Assembly (NCBI RefSeq): GCF_033100115.1
Contig: NZ_CP136910.1
Coordinates: 248,001 to 312,000 of the forward strand
DNA length: 64,000 nucleotides
Reading direction: 5' to 3'
Origin: Anaerocolumna sp. AGMB13020
GTDB taxonomy: Bacteria; Bacillota; Clostridia; Lachnospirales; Lachnospiraceae
Position 1 is the stretch's first letter. Every line of letters begins with the position of its first letter. The translations under genes were made by a program, and so were the position numbers. The notes below the pieces were generated by a model. That model was not told the DNA's origin, did no database searches, and saw nothing but the letters and a program-made list of their open reading frames with translations. This document shows, one piece after another, positions 55,153 through 63,433 of the stretch.

Positions 55153-57018
55153 TTATTCTGCATTCTGGGCAATAATTACACGCACACGTCCTCCCAGGGC
55201 TGTGCTCTTATCATAATAAGCAGTCAATTTATATTTGGCTAAGTTAGACACCTTGCTTAATGTCGTCTGAGAGTAATCCACACCGTCATAAAAATATACC
55301 TGCAGTTTCTCAGACAGAAGATATTTAGCAGAGGAATCCTGAATATAAGTAGTTCCAACAGACTTAACAACCGTAGACACCAGTTTCATAGTGGCAGATA
55401 TTTCAGTTCCGTTTAATAAGAAGCCGAGAGGCCCCACATCCACAGGGATAAATTCTGAAGAGGCAGCTGTACCAGATTTACCGTTTAACAGATATTGATA
55501 AGTAAAGGTAGAACCGGAACCACTCTTAAGTCCAAGATTTATACCATATTCATAAAGATCACCGCTGGCATTGTTAAGTATGAGTTCCGTAATTTCACTT
55601 CTGGAATTTAGTTTGTAATAAATTACATTACCGGAGGATATCATCGCACCTGCAAGACGATTGGTATAAAGGGAGGTATAGAAACCATTCTTATAATCCA
55701 GAATCTTAACACTGGAGGAAAGTTTATAGTCACCCAGTGAAGTTCCGTCTGCTGAGAATGATATACTGGCAGGCAACGCGATAACAGGTGTATAGAAAGC
55801 AGCTGTGGAAACTCCATCGTTATAAGTTATTCGGACCAGCTGACCGGAGGTGTAGCTTATACTGGTACTGTCATAATCCTGTTCAAAGGTACTGCCACTT
55901 GCATTTACCAAAGTCATGTATGCAGTGTTAACATATTCTCCTTTGGCATTCGTTACAGAATGACGTCCGGTGGATAATACCAGACCGGTTACATCCACAT
56001 TAAGCTCCTCCAGCCCCAGAACATATACCACAGAATTGTCATTTCCGAGCAAAAGAGTTACTGTATCACCTGTTTTGAAAGAACCGCCTGAAGCTAACTG
56101 TTCTTTGACTGCAGCTGTACTTAGAGTATACTGTGTACCAGCTACGGTTACCGAATCCGGAACAAGTGAGTTTGTACCTACAGACTGTATTGAACCGGTT
56201 ACTTTCGTGTCATAGACCCAAAGGGTTTTCTGGTTTTGAGAGTAATATATGACATCGTACTGGTCAATGGTAGTCAAGCTTGAAGTCTTATCGTTCTTAT
56301 AAATTTTCGCCTGTGCTAAAGAGAAGGGAATCTGAGCTTTCCAGTCATCTTTCGCAATAACAGGTCCTTTTAAAGAAGAGCTTACCAGGGAAAGATAATT
56401 AATTTCACCACTTGTATCAACGGTATAACCCAAAGTACCTCCATATACTTTTCCTTCTTTGTTTGTAGCGGTTAGTACATTGTAAAAAAGGTTGCTGCAA
56501 TCATTTCTTGTTAACGGCTGCTCTGCAGTTTTTGTAATATTTTCATTCAGCCCTTTGCTGGCATATAATTTCAGCATTCCTGTATAGACATTTCCGGTAA
56601 AATCCGTATTACTGTAACCCAGTAATTTTACTACCGCATATACAGCTTCTTTTAAGGTTATTGATTGAGATGGTTTAAAGGAACCGTTTATGTAACCGGA
56701 CATATATCCCTGTTCTATTGCAGCTTGTATATAACCGGCAGCCCAATGACTTTTTTTTACATCACTGAAGAGAGATACATTTGCCTCAGCTGTTATGTAG
56801 TCTTTTTTAGAGGATAAATTAATCAGCATTTGAGCAAATTCTGCTCTTGATACTTTTGCCGTTAACGCATTATTACTACCCTTATCTGTTTTCATTACTT
56901 CAAGTTCGTTAATGACCTTCTGTGCATTGCTGTTGTCCGCCTTTACAGATACAGCAGGGTACGCCGTTGCTGCCAGCATGGTTGCAATAAGTATAACCAT
57001 AAGTAATTTTCGATGCAT
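55153..57018 (-). CDS. S-layer homology domain protein
   Basis: 621 residues. A signal peptide (about 1-27) precedes two or three SLH repeats. The clearest one reads FSDVKKSHWAAGYIQAAIEQ followed by GYINGSFKPSQSITLKEAVY (about 85-145), with a shorter one near 40-75 and a partial one near 160-190. The remaining 420 residues are strand-rich repeats without a recognised fold. SLH domains hold proteins to secondary wall polymers. It starts 9 bases after AAGGAG and lies 26 bases upstream of the adaptor, so it is probably cotranscribed with the MacAB-like transporter. Confidence 0.9.
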   Translation of the reverse strand: MHRKLLMVILIATMLAATAYPAVSVKADNSNAQKVINELEVMKTDKGSNNALTAKVSRAEFAQMLINLSSKKDYITAEANVSLFSDVKKSHWAAGYIQAAIEQGYMSGYINGSFKPSQSITLKEAVYAVVKLLGYSNTDFTGNVYTGMLKLYASKGLNENITKTAEQPLTRNDCSNLFYNVLTATNKEGKVYGGTLGYTVDTSGEINYLSLVSSSLKGPVIAKDDWKAQIPFSLAQAKIYKNDKTSSLTTIDQYDVIYYSQNQKTLWVYDTKVTGSIQSVGTNSLVPDSVTVAGTQYTLSTAAVKEQLASGGSFKTGDTVTLLLGNDNSVVYVLGLEELNVDVTGLVLSTGRHSVTNAKGEYVNTAYMTLVNASGSTFEQDYDSTSISYTSGQLVRITYNDGVSTAAFYTPVIALPASISFSADGTSLGDYKLSSSVKILDYKNGFYTSLYTNRLAGAMISSGNVIYYKLNSRSEITELILNNASGDLYEYGINLGLKSGSGSTFTYQYLLNGKSGTAASSEFIPVDVGPLGFLLNGTEISATMKLVSTVVKSVGTTYIQDSSAKYLLSEKLQVYFYDGVDYSQTTLSKVSNLAKYKLTAYYDKSTALGGRVRVIIAQNAE

Positions 57019-57226
57019 TGGATGTCTCCTTTTTCCTTCAACTTAATTAGTATCAATCAGTAAAATACACTCTAATTCTAAAAACAACCGGTGTTTTTTC
57101 TGTGAAGAAACGGTGAATTTTTAAGAATATATTAATATTTTAGAAAGTTTACTGTAATGAAATCGTAAAAAAACCTTCACATTAACAAACAGACCAATTA
57201 ATGTAGGAAATGGTCTGACGGACAAA

Positions 57227-57307
57227 ACAGGAGTCGTTATACTGCAATGATTACACATGAACGATTTCATCTTTCATGTGTAATACCTTACAGTATAACG
57301 CTCCTGT
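57227..57307 (-). terminator. Long double-stemmed inverted repeat ending the yicC-sip operon
   Basis: ACAGGAG...CTCCTGT and CGTTATACTG/CAGTATAACG form an outer stem. Inside it ATTACACATGA/TTCATGTGTAAT forms another. The minus-strand tail is TTTTG. A smaller AGACCA/TGGTCT hairpin lies beside it at about 57191-57216. Confidence 0.75.
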
Positions 57308-57318
57308 TATATTCTGGA

Positions 57319-57888
57319 TTATTTTATTCTAACCTGGCAGGTTAAAACTTTTCCATCAACCTTTGCATAGATTATAACTCTGCCTTTTGATTTTGCTGTA
57401 ATTTTACCAAATCTGCTGACTGTTGCAATCTTATTATTACCGCTGTACCATTTTACCTTGCCATTTGGACCTTTTATATAAAGTCTTGCCGACCTGCCCT
57501 TTGAAAGCGTTAGTTTGGTTTTGCTCATAGCGATTACTTTAACACGACATTTAAGTTCTTTGTTCTTATATCTTACCCTGACTATGGTGGTACCCGGTCT
57601 GTAGGCAGTAACTGTACCAAAAAGACTTACATCAGCAACTTTAATGTCTGTAGAGGAATACGAGACTCTGGTATTCAGCCTGTAAGTGTAGAGACTGAAT
57701 TCATCTCCTTTTCTTAAGGTGATATCTTCAACATTTAATCTTGCATTTAAAGGATCGAAAAGATTCGTTCTATAATAGATGGAAGTATGCGGTATTATCA
57801 AATACCATAACAATGCTGCAAATGCTATATAGTAAATAATTGAGACAGGACCCTGAAACCGAAACAAGCGAAGGAAAAGCTTTTTCAT
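57319..57888 (-). CDS. Membrane-anchored Ig-like (BIG_2) protein
   Basis: 189 residues. An anchor (about 17-33) is followed by two Ig-like modules of the BIG_2 kind: about 55-120 (DITLRKGDEFSLYTYRLNTR, then TVTAYRPGTTIVRVRYKNKE) and about 120-189 (KLTLSKGRSARLYIKGPNG, then KIATVSRFGKITAKSKGRVI). Such modules are found in surface proteins and are structural or adhesive. It starts 30 bases after the signal peptidase gene. It is the last gene before the long terminator. Confidence 0.8.
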   Translation of the reverse strand: MKKLFLRLFRFQGPVSIIYYIAFAALLWYLIIPHTSIYYRTNLFDPLNARLNVEDITLRKGDEFSLYTYRLNTRVSYSSTDIKVADVSLFGTVTAYRPGTTIVRVRYKNKELKCRVKVIAMSKTKLTLSKGRSARLYIKGPNGKVKWYSGNNKIATVSRFGKITAKSKGRVIIYAKVDGKVLTCQVRIK

Positions 57889-57918
57889 CTTTCATTCCTT
57901 TACGCTTTTTACTATATA

Positions 57919-58545
57919 CTATTCCAGAAGTCCGAATTTATTCAGGGGCCATACTCGAAGAATAGCCTTGCCGCCAATATCTTTCTTCTCAACAGGCCCT
58001 ACTTCTTCATATCGGCTGTCAAAGCTGACTTTCCTGTTATCACCCATAACAAAATACTCATCGTCTGCTAAGGTAATTGGGTTGGCTGCCATTCCGGCTT
58101 TCGTAATTGGATCTTTTCCATAATTTTCATTAAGGATTTCTCCATTGATATAGATATCTTTCCCCTTAATCTGAACTGTCTCACCGGGAAGCCCAATAAT
58201 ACGTTTTATATAATACTCTTTTTCTTCTCTTCCGTAGGGATAGAATACAACGATATCAAAACGTTTCAGGTTATTGAAGTGATAGCTTATCTTCTCAACC
58301 ATTAACTGATCTCTGTCCTGAAGGGTATCTTCCATGGAGGGACCATCGACAATGGTCTTCTGTATAATAAAGGTTGGTATGACATACAGACAGAAGACGA
58401 ATAAGAGGGCATAAAAAATAAAATCTTTTATAATTGTTGTCTTAGCAGACTTCTTTTCGTTCTTACTTTCATCTTGGAGGTTATTATCAGATTCTTCCTT
58501 ATCTTTTAAGGAAACATCTTTTTCCTCGTATTTCTCTTCCTTCAT
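57919..58545 (-). CDS. lepB: Signal peptidase I (first copy)
   Basis: 208 residues. A charged N-terminal tail of about 38 residues precedes one membrane segment (about 41-60). The catalytic Ser is in GPSMEDTL (Ser70) and the Lys in YYIKRIIGLPGETV (Lys114). Box E reads MGDNRKVSFDSR. This is the Gram-positive SipS-type layout with a single anchor, the active site facing outwards. The second copy lies 27 bases upstream on the transcript and the two share about half of their catalytic residues and boxes, suggesting a local duplication. Confidence 0.93.
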   Translation of the reverse strand: MKEEKYEEKDVSLKDKEESDNNLQDESKNEKKSAKTTIIKDFIFYALLFVFCLYVIPTFIIQKTIVDGPSMEDTLQDRDQLMVEKISYHFNNLKRFDIVVFYPYGREEKEYYIKRIIGLPGETVQIKGKDIYINGEILNENYGKDPITKAGMAANPITLADDEYFVMGDNRKVSFDSRYEEVGPVEKKDIGGKAILRVWPLNKFGLLE

Positions 58546-58572
58546 ATCAGTATTCCTTCCCTCCCACTGATT

Positions 58573-59268
58573 CTACTGGTGTCTTAATACACCGAAATCA
58601 TCAAGGGGCCATATTCTGACCCAGGCTCTGCCTAATATACTATTTCTATGAACTACACCTACAACAGGATTTCTGCTGTCCTTGCTGTTATTTCTGTTAT
58701 CACCTAATACAAAATACTCATCTGTATTTAATTTAATAGGTTCCGCTGCAATACCAGCCTCTTCAATGAGAGCATTCCCATAATCTTCAGTTAATATTTC
58801 ATTGTTAATATAAATATCACTGCCTATTATCTGAACAGTCTCACCAGGCAGACCGATTATTCGCTTTATGTAAAAAGTATTTTTTTCTTCTGTATAAGGT
58901 CTGAATACGACAATATCATATCTCTGTGGATCGCCGGTTTCATAGGATATCTTCTCAAGGATGAGATGATCCTCATCATGGAGGGTTCCTTCCATTGAAC
59001 TTCCGCTTACTTCAATCTGTTGACCGACAAAATTATGTACCAATAATACTGCTGCTATGATTATCGCAAAATATATCAGCATATCCCGGATATCCTTGCC
59101 ATAGGATGATTTCTCACTGTTTGCTGGTTTTTTGCTCTCCTTCTTATTCTCTGTAGCATGCTCTTCCGTTACTTTATCATTTAAACTTACATCTGTTTCA
59201 TACTCTGTCTTATCTGCAGTTAAGGAAGCTGCGGTTTCATTCCTGCTGTTTCTTAATTCTTCATCCAT
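58573..59268 (-). CDS. lepB: Signal peptidase I (second copy)
   Basis: 231 residues from MDEELRN with GGGAG about 11 bases upstream; an earlier ATG lacks a signal. A charged N-terminal tail of about 58 residues leads to an anchor (about 63-80). Catalytic Ser is in SGSSMEGTLHDED (Ser91), Lys in FYIKRIIGLPGETVQI (Lys135), and the box E motif is LGDNRNNSKDSR. Its C-terminus ends AWVRIWPLDDFGVL, much like RVWPLNKFGLLE in the downstream copy. It follows rpoZ by about 100 bases in the same direction. Confidence 0.93.
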   Translation of the reverse strand: MDEELRNSRNETAASLTADKTEYETDVSLNDKVTEEHATENKKESKKPANSEKSSYGKDIRDMLIYFAIIIAAVLLVHNFVGQQIEVSGSSMEGTLHDEDHLILEKISYETGDPQRYDIVVFRPYTEEKNTFYIKRIIGLPGETVQIIGSDIYINNEILTEDYGNALIEEAGIAAEPIKLNTDEYFVLGDNRNNSKDSRNPVVGVVHRNSILGRAWVRIWPLDDFGVLRHQ

Positions 59269-59370
59269 TTTATCATCATCTCCCGTAAAATAAAAACACC
59301 CCCGCTTTTCTTCCTGTATGCCTAGCATTATAACCGGACATGAGAAAAAAAACGAGAATGTTCATGTGAT

Positions 59371-59628
59371 TTATTCGGATTTGCTTTCCTTTCCCGCGTC
59401 TTCATCATTCAGTATTTTTACTTTTGACTGATACATTTCTTCCACAGCAATGGATAAAGGCTTAGAGGTTGTTGTACGCACCATGGCTTCGGAGCCGCTG
59501 ATTAACTGTCTTGCTCTTTTTGCTGTTGCGAGTACGATGGAATAACGGCTGTTTACAACCGGCTGTTCGCCTGGTTCTACGTCACTGTTTACTACTTTCA
59601 TTAAATCGGTATAAGATGGATGTAACAT
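59371..59628 (-). CDS. rpoZ: RNA polymerase omega subunit
   Basis: 85 residues. The omega signature is present: LMKVVNSDVEPGEQPVVNSRYSI begins as SYTDLMKVV and SRYSIVLATAKRARQLI, with conserved KPLSIAVEEMYQ near the end. It stabilises the beta' subunit. It lies 39 bases after remA. In most Firmicutes guanylate kinase (gmk) stands between the two, and here it is absent. Confidence 0.95.
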   Translation of the reverse strand: MLHPSYTDLMKVVNSDVEPGEQPVVNSRYSIVLATAKRARQLISGSEAMVRTTTSKPLSIAVEEMYQSKVKILNDEDAGKESKSE

Positions 59629-59667
59629 TTTTATTTCCGCCTTTCAATTTGTAGTTAAGCTTTAGAA

Positions 59668-59922
59668 TTAATCATTGTTCTCTTCCCTTGAATTTATGCG
59701 ATTTGCAATCGTATCGGGAAGCAGAGAGGACAATATCAGATGCCCGCTGTCCATTACCAGCACAGCTTTTGTCTTTCTTCCGCAGGTTGCATCAATCGCA
59801 TTACCTGCATCTTTGGCATTTTGCACCATTCTCTTTATAGGGGCAGCTTCAGGACTGATAATACCGACTATTTTATTAGAGTTTACCACATTTCCAAAAC
59901 CTATATTAATTAATCGATTCAT
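59668..59922 (-). CDS. remA: RemA-family DNA-binding regulator (DUF370)
   Basis: 84 residues, the exact size of RemA. The start INIGFGNVVNSNKIVGIISP and the end ILSSLLPDTIANRIN match the family. In Bacillus subtilis RemA activates matrix and osmotic genes by binding repeats in wrapped arrays. In clostridia it is a conserved gene between yicC and rpoZ, and the role there is not well known. It starts 20 bases after the yicC stop. Confidence 0.93.
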   Translation of the reverse strand: MNRLINIGFGNVVNSNKIVGIISPEAAPIKRMVQNAKDAGNAIDATCGRKTKAVLVMDSGHLILSSLLPDTIANRINSREENND

Positions 59923-59942
59923 ATTCCTTCCCCGCTAAATAG

Positions 59943-60821
59943 TTACTCTATATTTTGAATCTGTTCTCTGATTTTTTCTATTTCTGTCTTTAAATCAATT
60001 GCCATATTGGTAATATCAATATTATTGGCTTTTGATAGAATGGTATTCGCTTCTCTGTTCATTTCCTGTGCTATGAAATCCAGCCTTCTACCGACTTCTT
60101 CTCCCTGTTTTAAACAGGAAAGCATATTTTCAATATGGCTTTTCAGTCTCACTGTTTCTTCATCCACACAAATTTTATCTGCAAAAATGGTAACTTCCGT
60201 AGCAAGAATGCTCTCATCTATCTTGGTATCACCTAAAAGCTCCTCAACCTTATTTCTCAATTTATCACGATACTCATTCAGTATCTGCGGTGACATGCCT
60301 TCTATGGTGCGAACGACCTGTAGCATGGCATTCAGCTTATCGCAAAGGTCACGGCTTAGGTTCTCACCTTCCTGACTGCGAGATTCTACTAATTGAACGC
60401 TTGCACCAGTTACTGCTTCTTCAATTAAATGCCACAGTTCCTGTTCATCGGATTCCTCTTCCTCTAACGTTAAGACTTCCGGATAATTTGATAATAAAGA
60501 AACCGAAATATCATCTTTCACATCAAAGGTTTCTGCCATTTTCTTAAGACTGTCATAATACTCTTTGGCAATGGCTTCATTGTATTTCACGCAGACATTG
60601 TTGCTTTTCAGCTCTTCAAAACTGATAAACACGTCAGCCTTTCCGCGGCTAATGTATTTCTTTAAAATACTTCGAATCCCAGCCTCATAAAAGCTCAGTT
60701 TTTTCGGTATCTTTACATTAATATCCAAATACCTGTGGTTAACTGCTTTCATCTCTACCACTACTTTGCGTTCTGCATCTGCCTTTTCACAACGCCCGAA
60801 GCCAGTCATACTCTTTAACAT
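59943..60821 (-). CDS. yicC: YicC/YloC family endoribonuclease
   Basis: 292 residues from MLKSMTGFGRCE, the typical start; an upstream ATG 18 bases earlier adds six residues, and neither has a strong ribosome-binding site. The N-terminal domain (SMTGFGR, MKAVNHRYLDINVKIPKKLS) and the C-terminal DUF1732 block (GRRLDFIAQEMNREANTILSK) are both complete. YicC-type proteins are manganese-dependent endoribonucleases involved in RNA turnover. It is the first gene of the yicC-remA-rpoZ operon under a strong promoter. Confidence 0.94.
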   Translation of the reverse strand: MLKSMTGFGRCEKADAERKVVVEMKAVNHRYLDINVKIPKKLSFYEAGIRSILKKYISRGKADVFISFEELKSNNVCVKYNEAIAKEYYDSLKKMAETFDVKDDISVSLLSNYPEVLTLEEEESDEQELWHLIEEAVTGASVQLVESRSQEGENLSRDLCDKLNAMLQVVRTIEGMSPQILNEYRDKLRNKVEELLGDTKIDESILATEVTIFADKICVDEETVRLKSHIENMLSCLKQGEEVGRRLDFIAQEMNREANTILSKANNIDITNMAIDLKTEIEKIREQIQNIE

Positions 60822-60863
60822 GTTTTCACGTTCTTTCATTATTCATTTTTCATTTTTCATTAT

Positions 60864-60878
60864 TGCCTTTTTAAGGCA
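60864..60878 (-). repeat. Short leader hairpin before yicC
   Basis: TGCCTT and AAGGCA close a three-base loop between the yicC promoter and its start codon. It may slow or shield translation initiation. Confidence 0.4.
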
Positions 60879-60887
60879 TTACAACTA

Positions 60888-60916
60888 ATTATAATGTAAA
60901 TGGGGGTACAAGTCAA
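60888..60916 (-). promoter_or_regulatory. Promoter of the yicC-remA-rpoZ operon
   Basis: TTGACT and TATAAT are 17 bases apart on the minus strand, about 65 bases before the start codon. Confidence 0.88.
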
Positions 60917-61202
60917 GGTTTGAATTTCCTGAATTATTGTAATTTATCCGTAACCTCTTTCGCTACCAGAATTACTATATACGTCTACCGTACAACTCAA
61001 GCTGCAGTTGAATAGAAAAAGCTATACTCAAGCAATATTTGCTTTTCATCCTGCGATACCTTTGGTAGAATTTATTCAAAGAGAGATACGTATCCTTTTT
61101 TTGAACAAACCAAAGCTAAATAATACTGACAAAAGTGTGATAACAGATACAGTAGACTGTGACAGAAAACCCTGTCCAGTAAGAAATAGGAGGAGATGTC
61201 GT
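60917..61202 (+). other. Upstream region of the XRE repeat regulator
   Basis: About 285 bases with an open frame in phase with the regulator but no usable start. TTGAAC lies near 61102 with a poor -10 candidate 17 bases later. The clear feature is AGGAGGAG just before the ATG at 61203. I see no other gene. Confidence 0.4.
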
Positions 61203-62117
61203 ATGTTCAATACAATATTAACCGGAAAGAAAATTGCTCAGTTTCGTAAGGAGAAAAATATGACCCAGATGGATTTGGCTGATCAGATAGGGGTAAGCTA
61301 TCAGGCTGTAAGTAACTGGGAACGTGGAAATTCCATGCCAGATATTTCAAAACTGCCAGAGCTGGTACAGCTTTTGAACTGCAGTATAGATGAATTATTA
61401 TTGGATAGTGAGGGAGAAAACCTGGTAAAGCATATTATACAGGGAGATGTGAATGAATTTGTGAAGGAGAAGAAGCTCTCAACAGAAGCAGTTACCGATG
61501 CAGCACCAGCCATGAAACCAAAACAAACCGAAGAACTGCTTGACCTGGTATTGCAGGAAGAAACATATTTGCTCTCCACAAAAGAACTCATTTCTCTTGC
61601 ACCTTATGTAGGAAGCGAATATCTACGCCGATTATTGGCCCAATCGGAGGAGATAATAAATCTTGCAGATTTAAGTGCTCTTGCTCCTTTCCTTAGTAGA
61701 ACGGATTTGGATATGCTGGTAGAAAAAATACAATACTCAGGTAGTCTGTCGCAAATAATCGGTCTGGCACCTTTTCTAAGTCCTGCAACTCTGGATAAGT
61801 TGGCTGCTGGTGCTACAGCAAGCGGAAATATCGGCGAACTTGTGGGTATTGCACCTTTTCTCTCCAAAGAAAGACTTAATCAGTTGACCGGCAATCTGGT
61901 GGTGAATGGAAATCTGACTCCATTGATTGGTCTTGCACCATTTTTACCCCAGGAAACCCTGGACCAGCTGGTCTTAACTGCAATAGAGCAAGGGGATATA
62001 AACGACTGTACAGGCTTATACCCATTCATGTCCCAATCGGTACTTAATATCTTGGCCGAACGCATTGTGAAAGAGAAAGGTATCCAAGGTATTAAAAACC
62101 TGCTTCCTTTTCTATAA
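61203..62117 (+). CDS. XRE-type regulator with 28-residue repeats
   Basis: 304 residues from the ATG 8 bases after AGGAGGAG; 65 upstream codons are discarded. An XRE helix-turn-helix fills residues 5-65 (IAQFRKEKNMTQMDLADQIG, YQAVSNWERGNSMPD). From residue 132 to the end run six repeats of exactly 28 residues, beginning at 132, 160, 188, 216, 244 and 272. Each starts LAPFLS-like, carries TLDKL near position 10, and ends in G with L or I. A cap LLPFL closes the series at 300-304. The repeats look like two-helix units of an alpha-solenoid. No ligand or target is known. Confidence 0.85.
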   Translation: MFNTILTGKKIAQFRKEKNMTQMDLADQIGVSYQAVSNWERGNSMPDISKLPELVQLLNCSIDELLLDSEGENLVKHIIQGDVNEFVKEKKLSTEAVTDAAPAMKPKQTEELLDLVLQEETYLLSTKELISLAPYVGSEYLRRLLAQSEEIINLADLSALAPFLSRTDLDMLVEKIQYSGSLSQIIGLAPFLSPATLDKLAAGATASGNIGELVGIAPFLSKERLNQLTGNLVVNGNLTPLIGLAPFLPQETLDQLVLTAIEQGDINDCTGLYPFMSQSVLNILAERIVKEKGIQGIKNLLPFL

Positions 62118-62251
62118 TTATTTTTTTCATAGTACAATCATAATAGAAAGCAGTATGTCCTCTGTTCATAACATGCAAAAATAATCTTTCACAACGAGTT
62201 CAGCATCTTAACATGACTTTCATTCTCACAATGTTACAAATCTTTATCTTT

Positions 62252-62282
62252 CTGGCACTGCTTTCATTGAAATCAGTGCCAG
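62252..62282. terminator. Convergent hairpin between the XRE and TIGR04076 genes
   Basis: CTGGCACTG and CAGTGCCAG form a perfect 9-base stem between convergent genes. T-runs are weak on both strands. Confidence 0.5.
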
Positions 62283-62318
62283 CTCTTTATGCAGTTCTGA
62301 ATAACAGATTTCGTTATT

Positions 62319-62573
62319 TCAATTCTCTTTTACCAATTCACCATGAATATGTACTCTTCCTCCATCAGGGCAGACACTGTCAAAGCACTTACTTCTTTCA
62401 TTACCATAATCCAGTTCTCCCCCATTTAAGAGTGTGTATACATTAGGGTATATTGAATGCCATAACTCATGACATAATGGAGGACAAATATCTGCCACAA
62501 AGAACACATCTCCTTGCTTATGATATCCGCTTCTACAGGCAGCTTTTGTTATCGTTAATTTCACTTTATCCAT
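62319..62573 (-). CDS. TIGR04076 family protein
   Basis: 84 residues from ATG with AAGAGG 5 bases upstream. The pattern fits the TIGR04076 family: VKLTITKAACRSGYHKQGD, ICPPLCHELWHSIYPNVYTL and a C-terminal CPDGGRVHIHGEL. Six Cys are present, and family members have a conserved Cys/Gly-rich core of unknown role. It begins 9 bases after the stop of the upstream gene, so it is likely cotranscribed with it. Confidence 0.75.
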   Translation of the reverse strand: MDKVKLTITKAACRSGYHKQGDVFFVADICPPLCHELWHSIYPNVYTLLNGGELDYGNERSKCFDSVCPDGGRVHIHGELVKEN

Positions 62574-62582
62574 CTTAACCTC

Positions 62583-63374
62583 TTATTTTCCCATGACTTC
62601 TGTAAGTTTATCATAAAGCTTACGATCCAACACATTATAATAATCGTTTCTGCCGTTCTGAAAGACACTTACATCATCTTCTATTAAGTAAGCATAATAA
62701 CTATCTTTTATATCTATATCTGTAAACACTTTATGTATGGCATAGCACTCATCAACTTTAGCTATATCTTTCCCTTGCCAAGCTGCAGATTTTGACAATC
62801 CATTTTGTATAACTGCTTCAACTAACTCAATTTCTTCCTTTGATAAATCGTCATTGGTTTTAATCTTTTTTCCGTATTTCATTCGATTGAGTTCATACCT
62901 TGTTTCTACATCTTTGGTAAGAGGGTCTGCTACTGAAATATAAATAGAAGAAAGCTTCTTATAATCAGTTTTTGATATTTTATATACGGCCAAATAAGGT
63001 TCTTCCAGATAATAAGAATTCTTATATTTGTATAGATATAGAATATGGTTTTCAGAAGGTAATTTTATATTTACTATAAAATAGCTCTTTGTTAATGGGG
63101 TATCCTGTACGGATGATTGTAAGGATTTTCTTGCCCCTGCCAGCAGTTTAAGAATATTACCAATTACCTGTTTATCCTTGACCTCAATACTGCCTTTATC
63201 AGTACCCTCCTTAACAAATGACAGATACAGTACATTTACGTCTCTACTATCTGGAAGTATTATTCTCTGATAAACACCTGCGGAAGTAGCAATAACTAAT
63301 AATATTACAAATAAACACAACAATATTGCTGCTGTTTTTATAGCTTTCGTATTAGGAAATCTCATCTGTTTCAC
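62583..63374 (-). CDS. Hypothetical single-pass membrane protein
   Basis: 263 residues from a GTG with AGGAGG 10 bases upstream; an ATG three codons later would leave too long a spacer. An N-terminal anchor (about 14-33) is followed by an extracytoplasmic region. Its first half has strand-rich text such as YFIVNIKLPSENHILYLYK, and its second half is helical. It recalls DUF5301-like proteins, but I cannot confirm that. It is followed 9 bases later by the TIGR04076 gene, with another gene (cupin) upstream on the same strand. Confidence 0.6.
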   Translation of the reverse strand: MKQMRFPNTKAIKTAAILLCLFVILLVIATSAGVYQRIILPDSRDVNVLYLSFVKEGTDKGSIEVKDKQVIGNILKLLAGARKSLQSSVQDTPLTKSYFIVNIKLPSENHILYLYKYKNSYYLEEPYLAVYKISKTDYKKLSSIYISVADPLTKDVETRYELNRMKYGKKIKTNDDLSKEEIELVEAVIQNGLSKSAAWQGKDIAKVDECYAIHKVFTDIDIKDSYYAYLIEDDVSVFQNGRNDYYNVLDRKLYDKLTEVMGK

Positions 63375-63433
63375 TTATAAACATCCTCCTGAACCCCTAG
63401 GGATTAAAGTGCTGCTTTAAAAAAATCCTGTAA

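Noticed and set aside
62213..62446. A 77-codon open frame on the plus strand
   Set aside because: It is antisense to the TIGR04076 gene, spans a hairpin and has no start signal.
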